Assembly (NCBI GenBank): GCA_903928015.1
Contig: CAIYPF010000076.1
Location: forward strand, 1 to 53,457
Direction: 5' to 3'
DNA length: 53,457 nt
Source of the DNA: an uncultured Gammaproteobacteria bacterium
GTDB taxonomy: Bacteria; Pseudomonadota; Gammaproteobacteria; Pseudomonadales; UBA5518
How positions within the stretch are numbered: position 1 is the stretch's first letter; each line of letters starts with the position of its first letter. Under the pieces are notes generated by a model. It was given only the letters and a program-made list of their open reading frames with translations, searched no databases and was not told the DNA's origin. Position numbers and translations under genes: made by a program. Positions 27,690 through 37,341 of this stretch are shown here, piece after piece.

Positions 27690-28142
27690 ATGGAAACGCG
27701 CATACCCCCACCCATTCTGGCCATCGTGCTGGCATCGCTTGCGTGGGGTCTGGATCGCTGGGTGCCGCAGGCGCGGTGGGAGTTTCCGTTCCAGGCGGAG
27801 CTTGTGGTGGTGCTGCTCGCCTTCGGGCTCTCTTGCATGCTCTCGGGTGTTCTGGCGTTCCATCGCGCGAAGACCACGGTCGATCCCATGCACCCGGAGC
27901 GGGCCTCGCAACTGGTGGTCTCGGGAATCTATCTGCGGAGCAGGAACCCGATGTACCTCGGCCTCCTGGTGCTGCTCGCCGCGTGGGCGGCCTTTCTGGG
28001 GCAGGCGCTCGCACTGCTCGTCCTGCCGCTGTGGATCGCGTACATCTCACGCTTCCAGATCGAGCCCGAAGAGGCAGCCTTGCGCCGCCTCTTCGGTGCG
28101 TCCTACACCGTTTATTGCGGCAAGGTACGGCGCTGGATCTGA
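27690..28142 (+). CDS. Isoprenylcysteine/phospholipid methyltransferase-like membrane protein
   Basis: The 150-residue protein has about four hydrophobic helices and the conserved C-terminal SAM region with G-I-Y-x-R-S-R-N-P-M-Y-L-G, then F-Q-I-E-P-E-E and F-G-x-x-Y-x-x-Y. These are marks of the ICMT/PEMT family (NnrU/Ste14-like). Bacterial members often have unknown substrates such as lipids or short-chain thiols. It converges on the helicase gene with seven bases between stops. Confidence 0.88.
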   Translation: METRIPPPILAIVLASLAWGLDRWVPQARWEFPFQAELVVVLLAFGLSCMLSGVLAFHRAKTTVDPMHPERASQLVVSGIYLRSRNPMYLGLLVLLAAWAAFLGQALALLVLPLWIAYISRFQIEPEEAALRRLFGASYTVYCGKVRRWI

Positions 28143-28149
28143 TCAGTTC

Positions 28150-29796
28150 TCAGCGGTAGCCGCCGCGTGACGGCAGGCCGCGATGCATGCCCACGCCGCG
28201 TGTTTGGCCCGGCCCCTGCGGTGCCCGGTTGCCGTCGCGGTCGGGCGCGCGGTTGCCGTCGCGCTCCGGTTCGGGAGCAGCACGGTTGCCATCGCGTTCC
28301 TGGGGTGGCGCACGGTTTCCGTCACGCCGGCTGTCGGCAAAGGGGCGGTTGCCGTCGCGGCGTTGCTCGCCAGGGCCGCGGCCACCGTCCCGGCGGGGAT
28401 CTTGCGGACGGGCGCCATCCCTGCGCGCTTCTTGCGGACGGTTGGCGTCCCGGCCGGCGACTTGCGGACGCCCGCCGCCGTCACGGCGCGGTTCCTGTGG
28501 CCTGTTTCCGTCGCGGCGACCATCCGCGCGAGCGCGGTTGCTGTCGGTCCTGCCGCCATCCGTGCGTCCTTGCGGGCGTTGTCCGCGGCGCGGCGGAAGG
28601 GGCGGGCGGTTGTCCACGTCCGGGCCGGCCGTTTTCACGAGGGAGTCGAGTTCCGCGCGGTCTTCGTCGGTGAGCGCCTCGCGCGGGAGTTTTTTCTTCA
28701 GCAGCCGCTCGATGCCGGGCAGCATGGATTCGTCGTCGTGGCAGACCAGCGATATCGCTTCGCCCGGCGAGCCCGCACGGCCGGTGCGGCCGATGCGGTG
28801 CACGTAGTCTTCCGCCACGTTCGGCAGATCGAAGTTCACGACGTGCGGCAGTTCCTTGATGTCGATGCCACGCGCGGCGATGTCGGTCGCCACCAGCACC
28901 TGGATCTGGTTGCCCTTGAACTCCGCGAGTGCCCGAGTGCGCGCGCTCTGGCTCTTGTTGCCGTGGATCGCCAGGGCGGGGATGCCGCCCTTGGTGAGTT
29001 GCTCGGCCAGACGGTTGGCGCCGTGTTTGGTGCGCGTGAAAACGAGCACCTGATACCAGTTGCCCTGCTTGATCAGCCGCGCGAGCAAGTGGCGCTTGGC
29101 TTCCTTGCGCACGAAGTAGACGCGCTGCTCCACCATCTCGGCGGCAGCATTGCGGCGTGCCACTTCGATCTCCGCGGGATCGTGCAGCAGCGAATCCGCC
29201 AGCGATTTGATCTCGTCTGCGAAGGTGGCGGAGAAGAGCAGGTTTTGCCGTTTTGCCGGCAGCAGTTTGAGGATGCGCTTCACGTCGTGGATGAAGCCCA
29301 TGTCGAGCATGCGGTCGGCTTCGTCCAGGACCAGTGTCTCCACCGTCGAGAGGTCGAGGGTGCGTTGGCCCACGTGGTCAAGCAAGCGGCCGGGTGTGGC
29401 GACCAGCACGTCCAGCGTCTGTGAAAGCCGGTCTACCTGAGGCTGCATGCCGACGCCGCCGAAGATCACGGTGGATTTCACCGCGGTGTACTTGCCGTAA
29501 GTGCGTACGCTTTCCTCGACCTGAGCGGCGAGCTCCCGGGTGGGTGTCAGCACGAGTACGCGCACGCGGCGCTTGGCGCGAGGCTCGAGGCCGCTGATGG
29601 TCTTGCTCAGGCGTTGCAGGATGGGGAGCACGAAGCCTGCGGTCTTGCCGGTGCCGGTCTGGGCGCCTGCGAGCACATCGCGTCCGGCAAGAACGGCGGG
29701 GATGGCGGCAGACTGGATCGGGGTGGGTTCGGTGTAGCCGTGTTCCGTGACGGCGCGCACGAGTTCGGCGTCTAGGCCGAGCGAAGCGAAGGACAT
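28150..29796 (-). CDS. rhlE: DEAD-box RNA helicase, RhlE type, with long RDGNR-repeat tail
   Basis: The 548-residue protein has all helicase motifs: Q motif (G-Y-T-E-P-T-P-I-Q, 20-28), A-Q-T-G-T-G-K-T (45-52), D158-E-A-D161, S-A-T (189-191) and [10 protein letters not shown] in the second RecA domain. The core ends near residue 395. The last 150 residues are low-complexity, built on R-D-G-N-R-(A/P)-P and R-R-D-G-G-R units, and strongly basic and disordered. Such tails bind RNA and may drive condensate formation. The role is ribosome assembly or mRNA turnover in the cytoplasm. No signal for cold induction is readable. Confidence 0.95.
   Translation of the reverse strand: MSFASLGLDAELVRAVTEHGYTEPTPIQSAAIPAVLAGRDVLAGAQTGTGKTAGFVLPILQRLSKTISGLEPRAKRRVRVLVLTPTRELAAQVEESVRTYGKYTAVKSTVIFGGVGMQPQVDRLSQTLDVLVATPGRLLDHVGQRTLDLSTVETLVLDEADRMLDMGFIHDVKRILKLLPAKRQNLLFSATFADEIKSLADSLLHDPAEIEVARRNAAAEMVEQRVYFVRKEAKRHLLARLIKQGNWYQVLVFTRTKHGANRLAEQLTKGGIPALAIHGNKSQSARTRALAEFKGNQIQVLVATDIAARGIDIKELPHVVNFDLPNVAEDYVHRIGRTGRAGSPGEAISLVCHDDESMLPGIERLLKKKLPREALTDEDRAELDSLVKTAGPDVDNRPPLPPRRGQRPQGRTDGGRTDSNRARADGRRDGNRPQEPRRDGGGRPQVAGRDANRPQEARRDGARPQDPRRDGGRGPGEQRRDGNRPFADSRRDGNRAPPQERDGNRAAPEPERDGNRAPDRDGNRAPQGPGQTRGVGMHRGLPSRGGYR
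28226..28359. repeat. Short tandem-like repeats within the rhlE 3' coding region
   Basis: The 14-mer CGGTTGCCGTCGCG (plus strand) occurs exactly at 28226, 28250 and 28346, with one- to three-mismatch copies at 28283 and 28313. The first two are 24 bases (eight codons) apart. Related degenerate units continue to about 28590. They encode the RDGNR repeats of the helicase tail and can expand or contract by recombination. Confidence 0.75.
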
Positions 29797-29987
29797 GTAA
29801 ATTACCTGTAGGTTGCCTCCGGCGGCCTGCCCTGTTGCGGGCAGCGGTCTTGGGGCCGGGGCGGATCTGGGAAGTCCGGAGAGGACGCTCGGGGGCAGAC
29901 AGCGGCGCCGAGCGGGGCGAAGTGTAGCAGCGCGGTCCTATTGCCCCTTCCCCGCATAGTGGCATTAGTTCCGCGGGGTGCCGATGC

Positions 29988-30016
29988 TTGGTCGCTGCAC
30001 GCACTGAAGCTACACT
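29988..30016 (+). promoter_or_regulatory. Sigma-70-type promoter for the cytochrome c' gene
   Basis: TTGGTC (29988-29993) and TACACT (30011-30016) are separated by 17 bases and lie 33 bases before the ATG, which has ACAGGAG ahead of it. The TACACTCG string recurs before several other genes in the window. Confidence 0.55.
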
Positions 30017-30048
30017 CGGTCGCGATCCCAACCACAGGAGTGTTCCGC

Positions 30049-30492
30049 ATGATTCGCCGTGCCGTAGTCGTTGCCGTTGCCGCGCTGCTGCCCGCAGTGG
30101 CGCTTGCCGAAGAAAACCCCGCCATCGGCTACCGTCAGGCCCTGATGGATCTGGTCTACGCGAACTTCGGCACCGTTGGTGCGATGGTCAAAGGCGACAT
30201 CCCGTGGGATGACGCGCGCGTCGCGGGATACGGCAAGGATCTCAAGGCCATCTCCACATTGAATGCCATGCGCGGCTGGCCCGCAGGCTCCGAGGGCGGT
30301 GAATCCCTTCCTGCGATCTGGACCAAGATGGATGATTTCCAGAAAAAGATGGAAGCCTTCCAGGCCGAAGCCAGCAAGCTGGGCGATGTGGCGGCCACGG
30401 GTGACCGCGAAGCGATCAAGGCGCAGTTCGGCGCGACGGGCAAGACCTGCAAGTCTTGCCACGACGACTTCAAGAAAGACGACGAGGGCTGA
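30049..30492 (+). CDS. Cytochrome c' -type monoheme cytochrome
   Basis: The 147-residue protein has a signal peptide (1-20, A-L-A-E) and a single C-terminal heme site C134-K-S-C137-H138, the layout of four-helix-bundle cytochromes c'. M-K-x-W-P-x-G-S-E-like segments in the middle (R-G-W-P-A-G-S-E-G-G) fit the family. It should be periplasmic and may bind NO or carry electrons. A di-heme cytochrome b561-type gene converges on it 11 bases away, a common partnership for membrane electron transfer. Confidence 0.92.
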   Translation: MIRRAVVVAVAALLPAVALAEENPAIGYRQALMDLVYANFGTVGAMVKGDIPWDDARVAGYGKDLKAISTLNAMRGWPAGSEGGESLPAIWTKMDDFQKKMEAFQAEASKLGDVAATGDREAIKAQFGATGKTCKSCHDDFKKDDEG

Positions 30493-30503
30493 TCAGCCCG
30501 CCT

Positions 30504-31154
30504 TCAGAGGAACGGCGCGGGCTTTGGTGCCAGCGAGAGCAACCACCAGAGCAGCGCCGCAGAAGCCGCGAGCAGTGCGAGTGCGAGCCACGGACTGGCC
30601 GTCACCGTGCGATTGCCGGCCATGCCGCCGGTCACCATGGGCCTCACCAGATTTTTGCCCCGTCGCAGATAGAGCAGCACTGCAATCACGTGCACGCCCG
30701 TCATCGCCAGCAGCAGGTTGAAGTTCAGTTCGTGCCACTCGTTCACGCTGTCTGCCAGATCACCTGCCAGATGCGCGAGCGGGCCGCTGAAGGCGATGTC
30801 GTCCTCGTTGAAGAGCCCGCTCACGCCCTGCGACAGCAAGAGCGCCAGCATCGCCACCACCGACCATCCGCCTGCGGGGTTGTGTCCTTCGCCTGACCAT
30901 TCCCCGCGCTTGAAGTACTCGAGCACTGCGGCCGGCCCGCGCAGGAAGCTCGAAAAGCGCGAGTGCGAACTCCCCGCAAAGCCCCACAGGATGCGGAAGC
31001 CCACCAGCACCAGCACCGTGTAACCGCACCACTCGTGTACCTCCATGTAACCTTCCTCCGCGCTCACCCACGCGGCGATGAACAGCGGCAGCAGGCTCCA
31101 GTGGAAGAGGCGGGTGGGCAGATCCCAGACGGCTGTGGTGGCGGGCGATTGCAT
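30504..31154 (-). CDS. Cytochrome b561-type di-heme membrane protein
   Basis: The 216-residue protein has four hydrophobic helices with histidines placed for two b-hemes: H18 (R-L-F-H-W), H40 (V-H-E-W), and two late ones in N-E-W-H-E-L and G-V-H-V-I. This matches the prokaryotic cytochrome b561 / NiFe-hydrogenase b-subunit family. It is convergent with a cytochrome c', so it probably passes quinol electrons to that periplasmic partner. A basic C-terminal loop and a final hydrophobic helix follow. Confidence 0.92.
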   Translation of the reverse strand: MQSPATTAVWDLPTRLFHWSLLPLFIAAWVSAEEGYMEVHEWCGYTVLVLVGFRILWGFAGSSHSRFSSFLRGPAAVLEYFKRGEWSGEGHNPAGGWSVVAMLALLLSQGVSGLFNEDDIAFSGPLAHLAGDLADSVNEWHELNFNLLLAMTGVHVIAVLLYLRRGKNLVRPMVTGGMAGNRTVTASPWLALALLAASAALLWWLLSLAPKPAPFL

Positions 31155-31266
31155 GCGGGTCGCGGCTCCTTGGCCAGGGCATCGGGATGCGCGGTAATTT
31201 GGCCGGGCTCGCGTTGCGCGTCACCGTTGACGGCCCCGGACCCGCTCAATATAGTACGGCCCCTTC

Positions 31267-31343
31267 GCACCCGTAGCTCAGTTGGATAGAGTACCTGGCT
31301 ACGAACTAGGGGGTCGGGAGTTCGAATCTCTCCGGGTGCGCCA
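31267..31343 (+). tRNA. tRNA-Arg(ACG)
   Basis: Acceptor stem GCACCCG / CGGGTGC, D-arm with TAGCTCAGTTGGATAGA, anticodon loop CTACGAA with ACG at 31301-31303, T-loop TTCGAAT and an encoded GCCA end define an arginine tRNA reading CGU/CGC/CGA after A34-to-inosine editing. Confidence 0.97.
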
Positions 31344-31347
31344 CTCA

Positions 31348-31382
31348 CGAAGAAGGGGACCAGCAGGTCCCCTTCTTCGTTT
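31348..31382 (+). terminator. Strong intrinsic terminator after tRNA-Arg
   Basis: A perfect 14-base stem (CGAAGAAGGGGACC with its complement) closes an AGCA tetraloop and is followed by TTT. It lies five bases after the tRNA end, as expected for a monocistronic tRNA gene. Confidence 0.9.
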
Positions 31383-31436
31383 CTGCCTTCCCGGTGACTG
31401 CCTCGCAGGGACGCTCAGGTCCTGCGCGCGCTCGTC

Positions 31437-32537
31437 TCAGATCTCTATCACCGTCCGTATCCCCCGCCCCGCGGCAAGATCCGCAAAGCCTTCGTTGATC
31501 TCGGCGAGCGGGCGGCGGTGCGTGATCATGCCTTCCAGATCGAGTTGCCCGTTGCGCCACAGAGAGATAAGCCGCGGGATGTCGCGTGGCGAATTGCAGC
31601 TGCCGAGCAGGCAGCCGCAGAGTTTTTTCTCGGTGGAGGCGAAGATCGTGACCATCGGGATCGTCACGTTCTCTTCCAGCGGCGGTGCGCCGAGGCAAAG
31701 CGTGGTCCCACCCGAGCGCGTGAGCGCGATGCCCGTCTCGATCAGCGCGGCCTTGCCGGCGGCCTCGAAGGCGTAGTCCATGCCGATGCCACCGGTGAGG
31801 CGCATCACGGTGCCGGGCAGGTCTTCCGTCAATGGATCGATTGCGTGGGTGGCGCCGAACTTCAGCGCCGCGGCGCGGCGTTCCGGCAGCGGGTCGGAGG
31901 CGATCAGCACCGAGGCACCCGCGAGCCGTGCGCCCTGGACCGCAGCGAGGCCAATGCCGCCGAGTCCCATAACCAGCACAGTAGCGCCTGCTTCCACGCG
32001 CGCGGTGTTGAGCACCGCGCCCACGCCTGTCTGCATCGCACAGCCGATGACACAGGCCACGTCGAGAGGAACGTCTGCGTCCACCTTGATGGCACCGCTC
32101 GCGGGCGTCACCACGTACTCGGCGAGTGCGCCAACGCCTACGCCGCGCAGGATCTTTTCCCCGTTACGCGACAGTCCGGTCTCTCCGTCCGGCAGCGCCA
32201 TCGTAGCGAGGCTCATGCCGTTCACGCAGAGGTTGTGCTGGCTGCGCAGGCAGAAGTAGCAACTTCCGCACGGGGGCAGCGGCGTGAGGATGACGGGATC
32301 ACCGGGGGCGAGGTGCGTGACGCCCGGGCCCACGCAATCGACCGTGCCGGCCGCCTCGTGCCCGAGGATGATCGGGCCGGGCATCGGGAAGCTACCCGAG
32401 ACGATGCTGTAGTCGGAATGGCAGAGCCCGCAGTAGCGGACGCGCACGCGGACTTCGCCCGCGCGCGGTTCGATGATGTCCACATCGTCGTGCACGACGA
32501 GCGGTTGTCCGGCAGATTCGAGTACGGCTGCGCGCAT
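31437..32537 (-). CDS. Zinc-dependent alcohol dehydrogenase (MDR family)
   Basis: The 366-residue enzyme has the catalytic zinc ligands in Y-C-G-L-C-H-S-D and L-G-H-E-A-A-G, the structural zinc cluster C-G-S-C-Y-F-C-L-R-S-Q-H-N-L-C, and an NAD-binding G-L-G-G-I-G. The length and structural zinc insert match class III/aryl-alcohol-type dehydrogenases (COG1062) that oxidise alcohols to aldehydes in the cytoplasm. The ATG used has AAGGTG upstream; another in-frame ATG lies five codons earlier. No partner aldehyde dehydrogenase is adjacent. Confidence 0.93.
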   Translation of the reverse strand: MRAAVLESAGQPLVVHDDVDIIEPRAGEVRVRVRYCGLCHSDYSIVSGSFPMPGPIILGHEAAGTVDCVGPGVTHLAPGDPVILTPLPPCGSCYFCLRSQHNLCVNGMSLATMALPDGETGLSRNGEKILRGVGVGALAEYVVTPASGAIKVDADVPLDVACVIGCAMQTGVGAVLNTARVEAGATVLVMGLGGIGLAAVQGARLAGASVLIASDPLPERRAAALKFGATHAIDPLTEDLPGTVMRLTGGIGMDYAFEAAGKAALIETGIALTRSGGTTLCLGAPPLEENVTIPMVTIFASTEKKLCGCLLGSCNSPRDIPRLISLWRNGQLDLEGMITHRRPLAEINEGFADLAAGRGIRTVIEI

Positions 32538-32676
32538 GGCATCACCTTGCATTGAGTGTGGGGAACGGTATCCGAGACGCACCGCGATGCGTGCCCGAGC
32601 CCGCGGCAATATTCCGGAAAGCAGGTTTTTGGTCGCTGCCTATACTCGGAAACGATCCCCTCCGGAAACCCACGGC

Positions 32677-33587
32677 TTGGGCAAGTTACGCAGCATCATC
32701 ATCATCGCGAGCGGCATCCCCCGTCCGGGCCGAAGCCTCGCACGGATTTTGTTCGCGTGCCTTGTGCTTGCGTGTGCTGCGCCCGCGTCCGCAGAACCCG
32801 TGGCGGCCAGTATCGGCACCACGATTGCCGGCGTCGAATGGCAGTTGGAGCGCGTCGAGCGGTGCCGGGCGCGGGGTGAAGTCCTTCAGCGCCGCCTTGC
32901 CCGGTTGCGCACGGATCCCGTCACCAATGCTGCCGCCATAACCGACACACAGACGCGGCTGGATTCGAACCAGAGATGCGTACAGTCTTCCACCGCCCGG
33001 GCATCGAGTCTGGAGCTCAGTCTTGCCAGCCTGAGGGAGCAGTTGCTCTCGGCGAGCAAGGCTGATGCCGGTGCGCTGGCTGCGCAGGTCGATGCGCTTC
33101 GCGCGGCGGAGCGCGAGCGCGCCGTTCTCGATCTCGATATCCGCCTCGTGCAGTACCAGATCGACCAGTTGCGCCTGTCGGTTCCCATCAACCAGTCAGC
33201 CATCGACCAGAAAATTGCCGTGCAGGACGGGATGAGGTCCTCGCTTGCTGCATCCGTCTCACGCATTGTCGCGGCCAACCAGACGCTGGCGGACTTCGAG
33301 ATGTCTGCGCTGGATGTGCTGGCGAACCGGCATGCGACGCTGAACTGGACCACGCCCACCACGCGCGAGAACGGCGCGCCGCTCGCGCAGGGGGAGATCG
33401 GTGGTTTCGAGATCTACATGCTGGCGGAATCCACCGGACAGACCAGTGTGTTCACGGTGGACGATCCGATGCTCACCACCTACACGGTGGATGGTCTCTC
33501 GCCCGACACCTACCACTTCTCGATGAGCGCCTTTGATATCGCAGGCGCTTTCAGCCCGCTCTCCGAGGTCGTGTCGAAGGCCGTTCG

Positions 33588-33591
<4 letters not shown>
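32677..33591 (+). CDS. Exported coiled-coil protein with C-terminal fibronectin III-like domain
   Basis: I favour a TTG start, giving 304 residues, because it follows a TATACT box (32641-32646) and leaves a normal signal peptide (hydrophobic core L-A-R-I-L-F-A-C-L-V-L-A, cleavage after A-P-A-S-A). An ATG at 32587 would add 30 residues ahead of the signal. After cleavage the protein is helical and heptad-rich with many Leu, Ala, Gln and Arg to about residue 215, then has an Fn3-like sandwich (A-T-L-N-W-T-T-P-T, G-F-E-I-Y, Y-T-V-D-G-L-S-P-D-T-Y-H-F). Function is unknown; a surface or periplasmic spacer is plausible. Its TAG shares CTAG with the convergent gene. Confidence 0.75.
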
Positions 33592-34712
<1,121 letters not shown>

Positions 34713-34724
34713 GTCTCTAGGGTC

Positions 34725-35138
34725 TCAGCGTGGCGGCGGATCGAGTAAAAGGGTGAAGCGCTTGACCGAGCGGCCAGCGGGCCAACGCACCTCGAGTACG
34801 AAATCGAGATAAGGCTCGCCGATCGGCTGCTCGCTGCTCACCAGTACGCTCGCCACGCCATTTCCGTCCACCTGCAGTTTGAACGCGAGCGGGCTGGCAT
34901 AGGTGGCGTGGTCGATGCCGTAGGAGTTGTGCACCTCTTCGCTTGCCCGCGAGACCTGGACCTCTGATTCCGACAATGATCCGAGCCTGCCGAGCGGCAC
35001 CGATGCCCGCAGGGGTTCGCCGAGACGCGAGCGGACCACGATCTCCCCCACGCTGAGCGCCATCGCCGCGTTCGCTCCGAGCGCGAAGGCGAGAAAAACA
35101 AGCCTGCGCAGCACAGGTCGGCTGATCGAGAAAAACAT
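34725..35138 (-). CDS. Stand-alone FimV N-terminal domain protein
   Basis: The 137-residue protein has a signal peptide (to about A-M-A-L-S at residue 25) and then only the FimV N-domain: L-S-V-G-E-I-V-V-R-S-R-L-G-E-P-L-R-A, Y-x-S-P-L-A-F-K-L-Q-V and a terminal F-V-L-E-V-R-W-P-A-G-R-S-V-K-R-F-T-L-L-L-D-P-P. Full FimV is far longer, with LysM, a membrane helix and cytoplasmic TPRs, none of which are present. The ATG has GGGAG upstream. It lies 12 bases before ribB on the same strand. It could modulate type IV pilus or polar assembly in the periplasm. Confidence 0.82.
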   Translation of the reverse strand: MFFSISRPVLRRLVFLAFALGANAAMALSVGEIVVRSRLGEPLRASVPLGRLGSLSESEVQVSRASEEVHNSYGIDHATYASPLAFKLQVDGNGVASVLVSSEQPIGEPYLDFVLEVRWPAGRSVKRFTLLLDPPPR

Positions 35139-35244
35139 GGGAATCTCCCGGAACGGGGTGTCGCCGGAGTATAGGCAGCGACGCCATATGCCGCCACCGC
35201 GCACGCCGGTTACACTCGCGGCGGAGTTTCCCGGAGACAACCGC

Positions 35245-35703
35245 ATGACTACCGTATTTGCCACGCCTGCCGCATTGCTGGGAACCGAAGGCCAGGCTCT
35301 CGCTCCCACCGACTGGCTCGAAATCACCCAGGAGCGCGTCAACCAGTTCGCGGATGCCACCGGAGACCACCAGTGGATCCACGTCGATCCCGAACGCGCG
35401 AAGGATGGCCCCTTCGGTGCCTGTATCGCGCACGGATACCTCACACTCGCGCTGGTGAACCTTTTTCTGCCCGATCTCATGCGCGTCGATGGCGTGCGCA
35501 TGGGTGTGAACTACGGCGTCGACAAAGTGCGATTTCCTTCGCCTGTCACCGTGGGGCGCCGTATCCGCGGTCGCGGCGAGGTGGTCGCTGCTGAGGAAGT
35601 GAAGGGAGCAGTGCAGGTGATCGTCCGGGTGACGGTCGAGATAGAGGGCAGTGACCGCCCCGCCTGTGTTGCCGACACCATCAGCCGTTTCTTCCCGGCC
35701 TGA
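35245..35703 (+). CDS. MaoC-family (R)-specific enoyl-CoA hydratase-like protein
   Basis: The 152-residue hot-dog-fold protein has the hydratase 2 motif F-A-D-A-T-G-D-H-Q-W-I-H-V-D, where the Asp/His pair is catalytic, and G-x-x-I-A-H-G-Y-L-T-L. It would hydrate trans-2-enoyl-CoA to (R)-3-hydroxyacyl-CoA in fatty-acid or PHA metabolism. TACACTCGCG (35211-35220) probably marks its promoter, and CCGGAGA precedes the ATG. The next gene starts 22 bases after its stop. Confidence 0.93.
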   Translation: MTTVFATPAALLGTEGQALAPTDWLEITQERVNQFADATGDHQWIHVDPERAKDGPFGACIAHGYLTLALVNLFLPDLMRVDGVRMGVNYGVDKVRFPSPVTVGRRIRGRGEVVAAEEVKGAVQVIVRVTVEIEGSDRPACVADTISRFFPA

Positions 35704-35725
35704 GTTCGAGCCGGCGCGATCCGCC

Positions 35726-36193
35726 GTGGCCGTCTGGATCCTGAAGACCGAGCCTGCGGACTGCAGCCTCGATGACATCCGCAATGCACCCGATGGCGTG
35801 ATGCGTTGGGACGGCATCCGCAACTACCAGGCACGCAACAACTTGCGTGCCATGCGCTGCGGCGATCTCTGTCTGATCCATCACTCCTCGGTGCGGGATG
35901 CTGGCATCGTCGGCAGTGCGGAAGTCTCGCGCGAGTCCTATCCGGATCCTGCGCAGTTTGATACCGCAAGCGCACTCTTCGACCCCAAGGCGACGCCGGA
36001 GGCGCCACGCTGGTTCGCGGTCGATATCCGCTATTGCGGACGATTCCCTGAGCCAGTTCCCGCGCAGCGTTTGCGCGAAGAGCCCGGGCTTTCGGGGCTC
36101 GCGCTGCTGCGTCAGGGAAGGCTCTCCGTGTCTCCCGTCTCTGGCGGGCAATGGAGCGTACTGCGCGTGTTGCTGGGAGAGGCCGAGCGATGA
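35726..36193 (+). CDS. EVE domain protein
   Basis: With the GTG start used here the protein has 155 residues and begins V-A-V-W-I-L-K-T-E-P, the usual EVE opening; an upstream ATG inside the MaoC gene would add an unrelated leader. Further signatures are W-D-G-I-R-N-Y-Q-A-R-N and I-V-G-S-A-E-V. EVE is a PUA-like fold that binds modified bases in DNA or RNA; solo copies like this are common in proteobacteria and sometimes sit by cell-stress genes. Its stop overlaps the patatin start (ATGA). Confidence 0.9.
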   Translation: MAVWILKTEPADCSLDDIRNAPDGVMRWDGIRNYQARNNLRAMRCGDLCLIHHSSVRDAGIVGSAEVSRESYPDPAQFDTASALFDPKATPEAPRWFAVDIRYCGRFPEPVPAQRLREEPGLSGLALLRQGRLSVSPVSGGQWSVLRVLLGEAER

Positions 36194-37341
36194 CCACGGG
36201 GCTGATTCTCTCGGGAGGCGGTGCGCGGGCCGCGTATCAGGTGGGAGTGTTGCGCGCCGCCATCGAGATACACGGCCGCGACGAATTGCCTTTCGATGTG
36301 ATCTGCGGCACCTCTGCGGGTGCCATCAATGCGGCCTTTGTCGCAGCCAACGCGCACCGCCCCCGGGAGGGACTCGAGGCGCTCTACCGGACCTGGCGGG
36401 GCATTTCTCCTGCGGATGTCTACGATCCGCGTTGGCGCGCAGTGATCGGGAGTCTCGCCCGGATCGCTTTCGCTCCGCTGCGGCGCGGCGAGCGCGCGGC
36501 CCCGCGCTCGCTGCTGAACAGCGAGCCCCTGCGCGGGATGCTCCGCAACTGGCTGGATTTCGATGCGGTGCGGAAAAATCTCGCGAGTGGTGCCCTGCAA
36601 TCGCTCTGCATCACGGCGATGGACTACGCCACCGGTACATCGGTGGCCTTCTACGAGGGCGGGGGCCTGCCGTCCTGGGATCGCATCTATCGCCGCGGCG
36701 AGCCCGCGAGACTCGGTCACGAGCACGTGATGGCCTCGGCCGCGATTCCCATACTTTTCCCTGCGCAGCGCATTGGCGATGCCTTCTACGGGGACGGCGC
36801 CTTGCGGCAACTCCACCCGATCAGTCCGGCGCTGAAGCTCGGTGCATCGCGGCTTTTCGTGATCGGTGTCTCGACGCGTCGGCTCGATTCACCAGAGATG
36901 ATCGATCGTCGCAGGCCCAGCATCGGCCAGATGGCAGGCCATATGCTGAACCGCGAATTCATCGATAACCTCGAGGCCGACATCCTGCTCGCCGAGCGGA
37001 TCAACGCGCTCACCGACGAGCTGGGTGCGGACGGGGCGGGGCGCGCAGGGATGCAGCACATCGAGACATTGGTGATCACGCCCTCGCAGCCCTTCAATGC
37101 GATTGCCGCGGCGTACATGAAAGACCAGCCTCGCTCCATGCGCCTGCTGTTCAGACTGCTCGGTGCGGGGCCGCAGGGCGCGGGCGCGAGCTTCGCAAGC
37201 TATCTGATGTTCGACGGCAATTTCTGCGCGCGCCTGATGGATCTCGGCTACGCCGACACGATGCGGGAGCGCGACCGCGTGGCCGCGTTCCTCGATGGTT
37301 CCTCCCGCCCCGTGTTCAGCTCCGCTCCATCAGCGCATTGA
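36190..37341 (+). CDS. Patatin-like phospholipase
   Basis: The 383-residue protein has the oxyanion segment G-G-G-A-R at 9-13, the nucleophile G40-T-S42-A-G44 and the D202-G dyad (Y-G-D-G-A-L). No signal peptide or outer-membrane barrel is seen, so it is a soluble cytoplasmic lipid acyl hydrolase rather than a type V secreted PlpD. It is translationally coupled to the EVE gene. Its last 26 bases overlap the convergent nitronate monooxygenase gene. Confidence 0.92.
   Translation: MTTGLILSGGGARAAYQVGVLRAAIEIHGRDELPFDVICGTSAGAINAAFVAANAHRPREGLEALYRTWRGISPADVYDPRWRAVIGSLARIAFAPLRRGERAAPRSLLNSEPLRGMLRNWLDFDAVRKNLASGALQSLCITAMDYATGTSVAFYEGGGLPSWDRIYRRGEPARLGHEHVMASAAIPILFPAQRIGDAFYGDGALRQLHPISPALKLGASRLFVIGVSTRRLDSPEMIDRRRPSIGQMAGHMLNREFIDNLEADILLAERINALTDELGADGAGRAGMQHIETLVITPSQPFNAIAAAYMKDQPRSMRLLFRLLGAGPQGAGASFASYLMFDGNFCARLMDLGYADTMRERDRVAAFLDGSSRPVFSSAPSAH

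Noticed and set aside
28226..28620. Regular short repeats that could suggest a CRISPR array
   Set aside because: They are in frame within the rhlE tail, vary in spacing and lack unique spacers.
31064..31348. Minus-strand open frame reading A-P-G-E-I-R-T-P-D-P-L-V-R-S
   Set aside because: It is the antisense of tRNA-Arg(ACG), another classic false gene.
35726..36193. EVE-patatin overlap as an antiviral defence module
   Set aside because: Patatin and EVE domains occur in some defence systems, but there is no nucleotide cyclase, nuclease or modification gene alongside.
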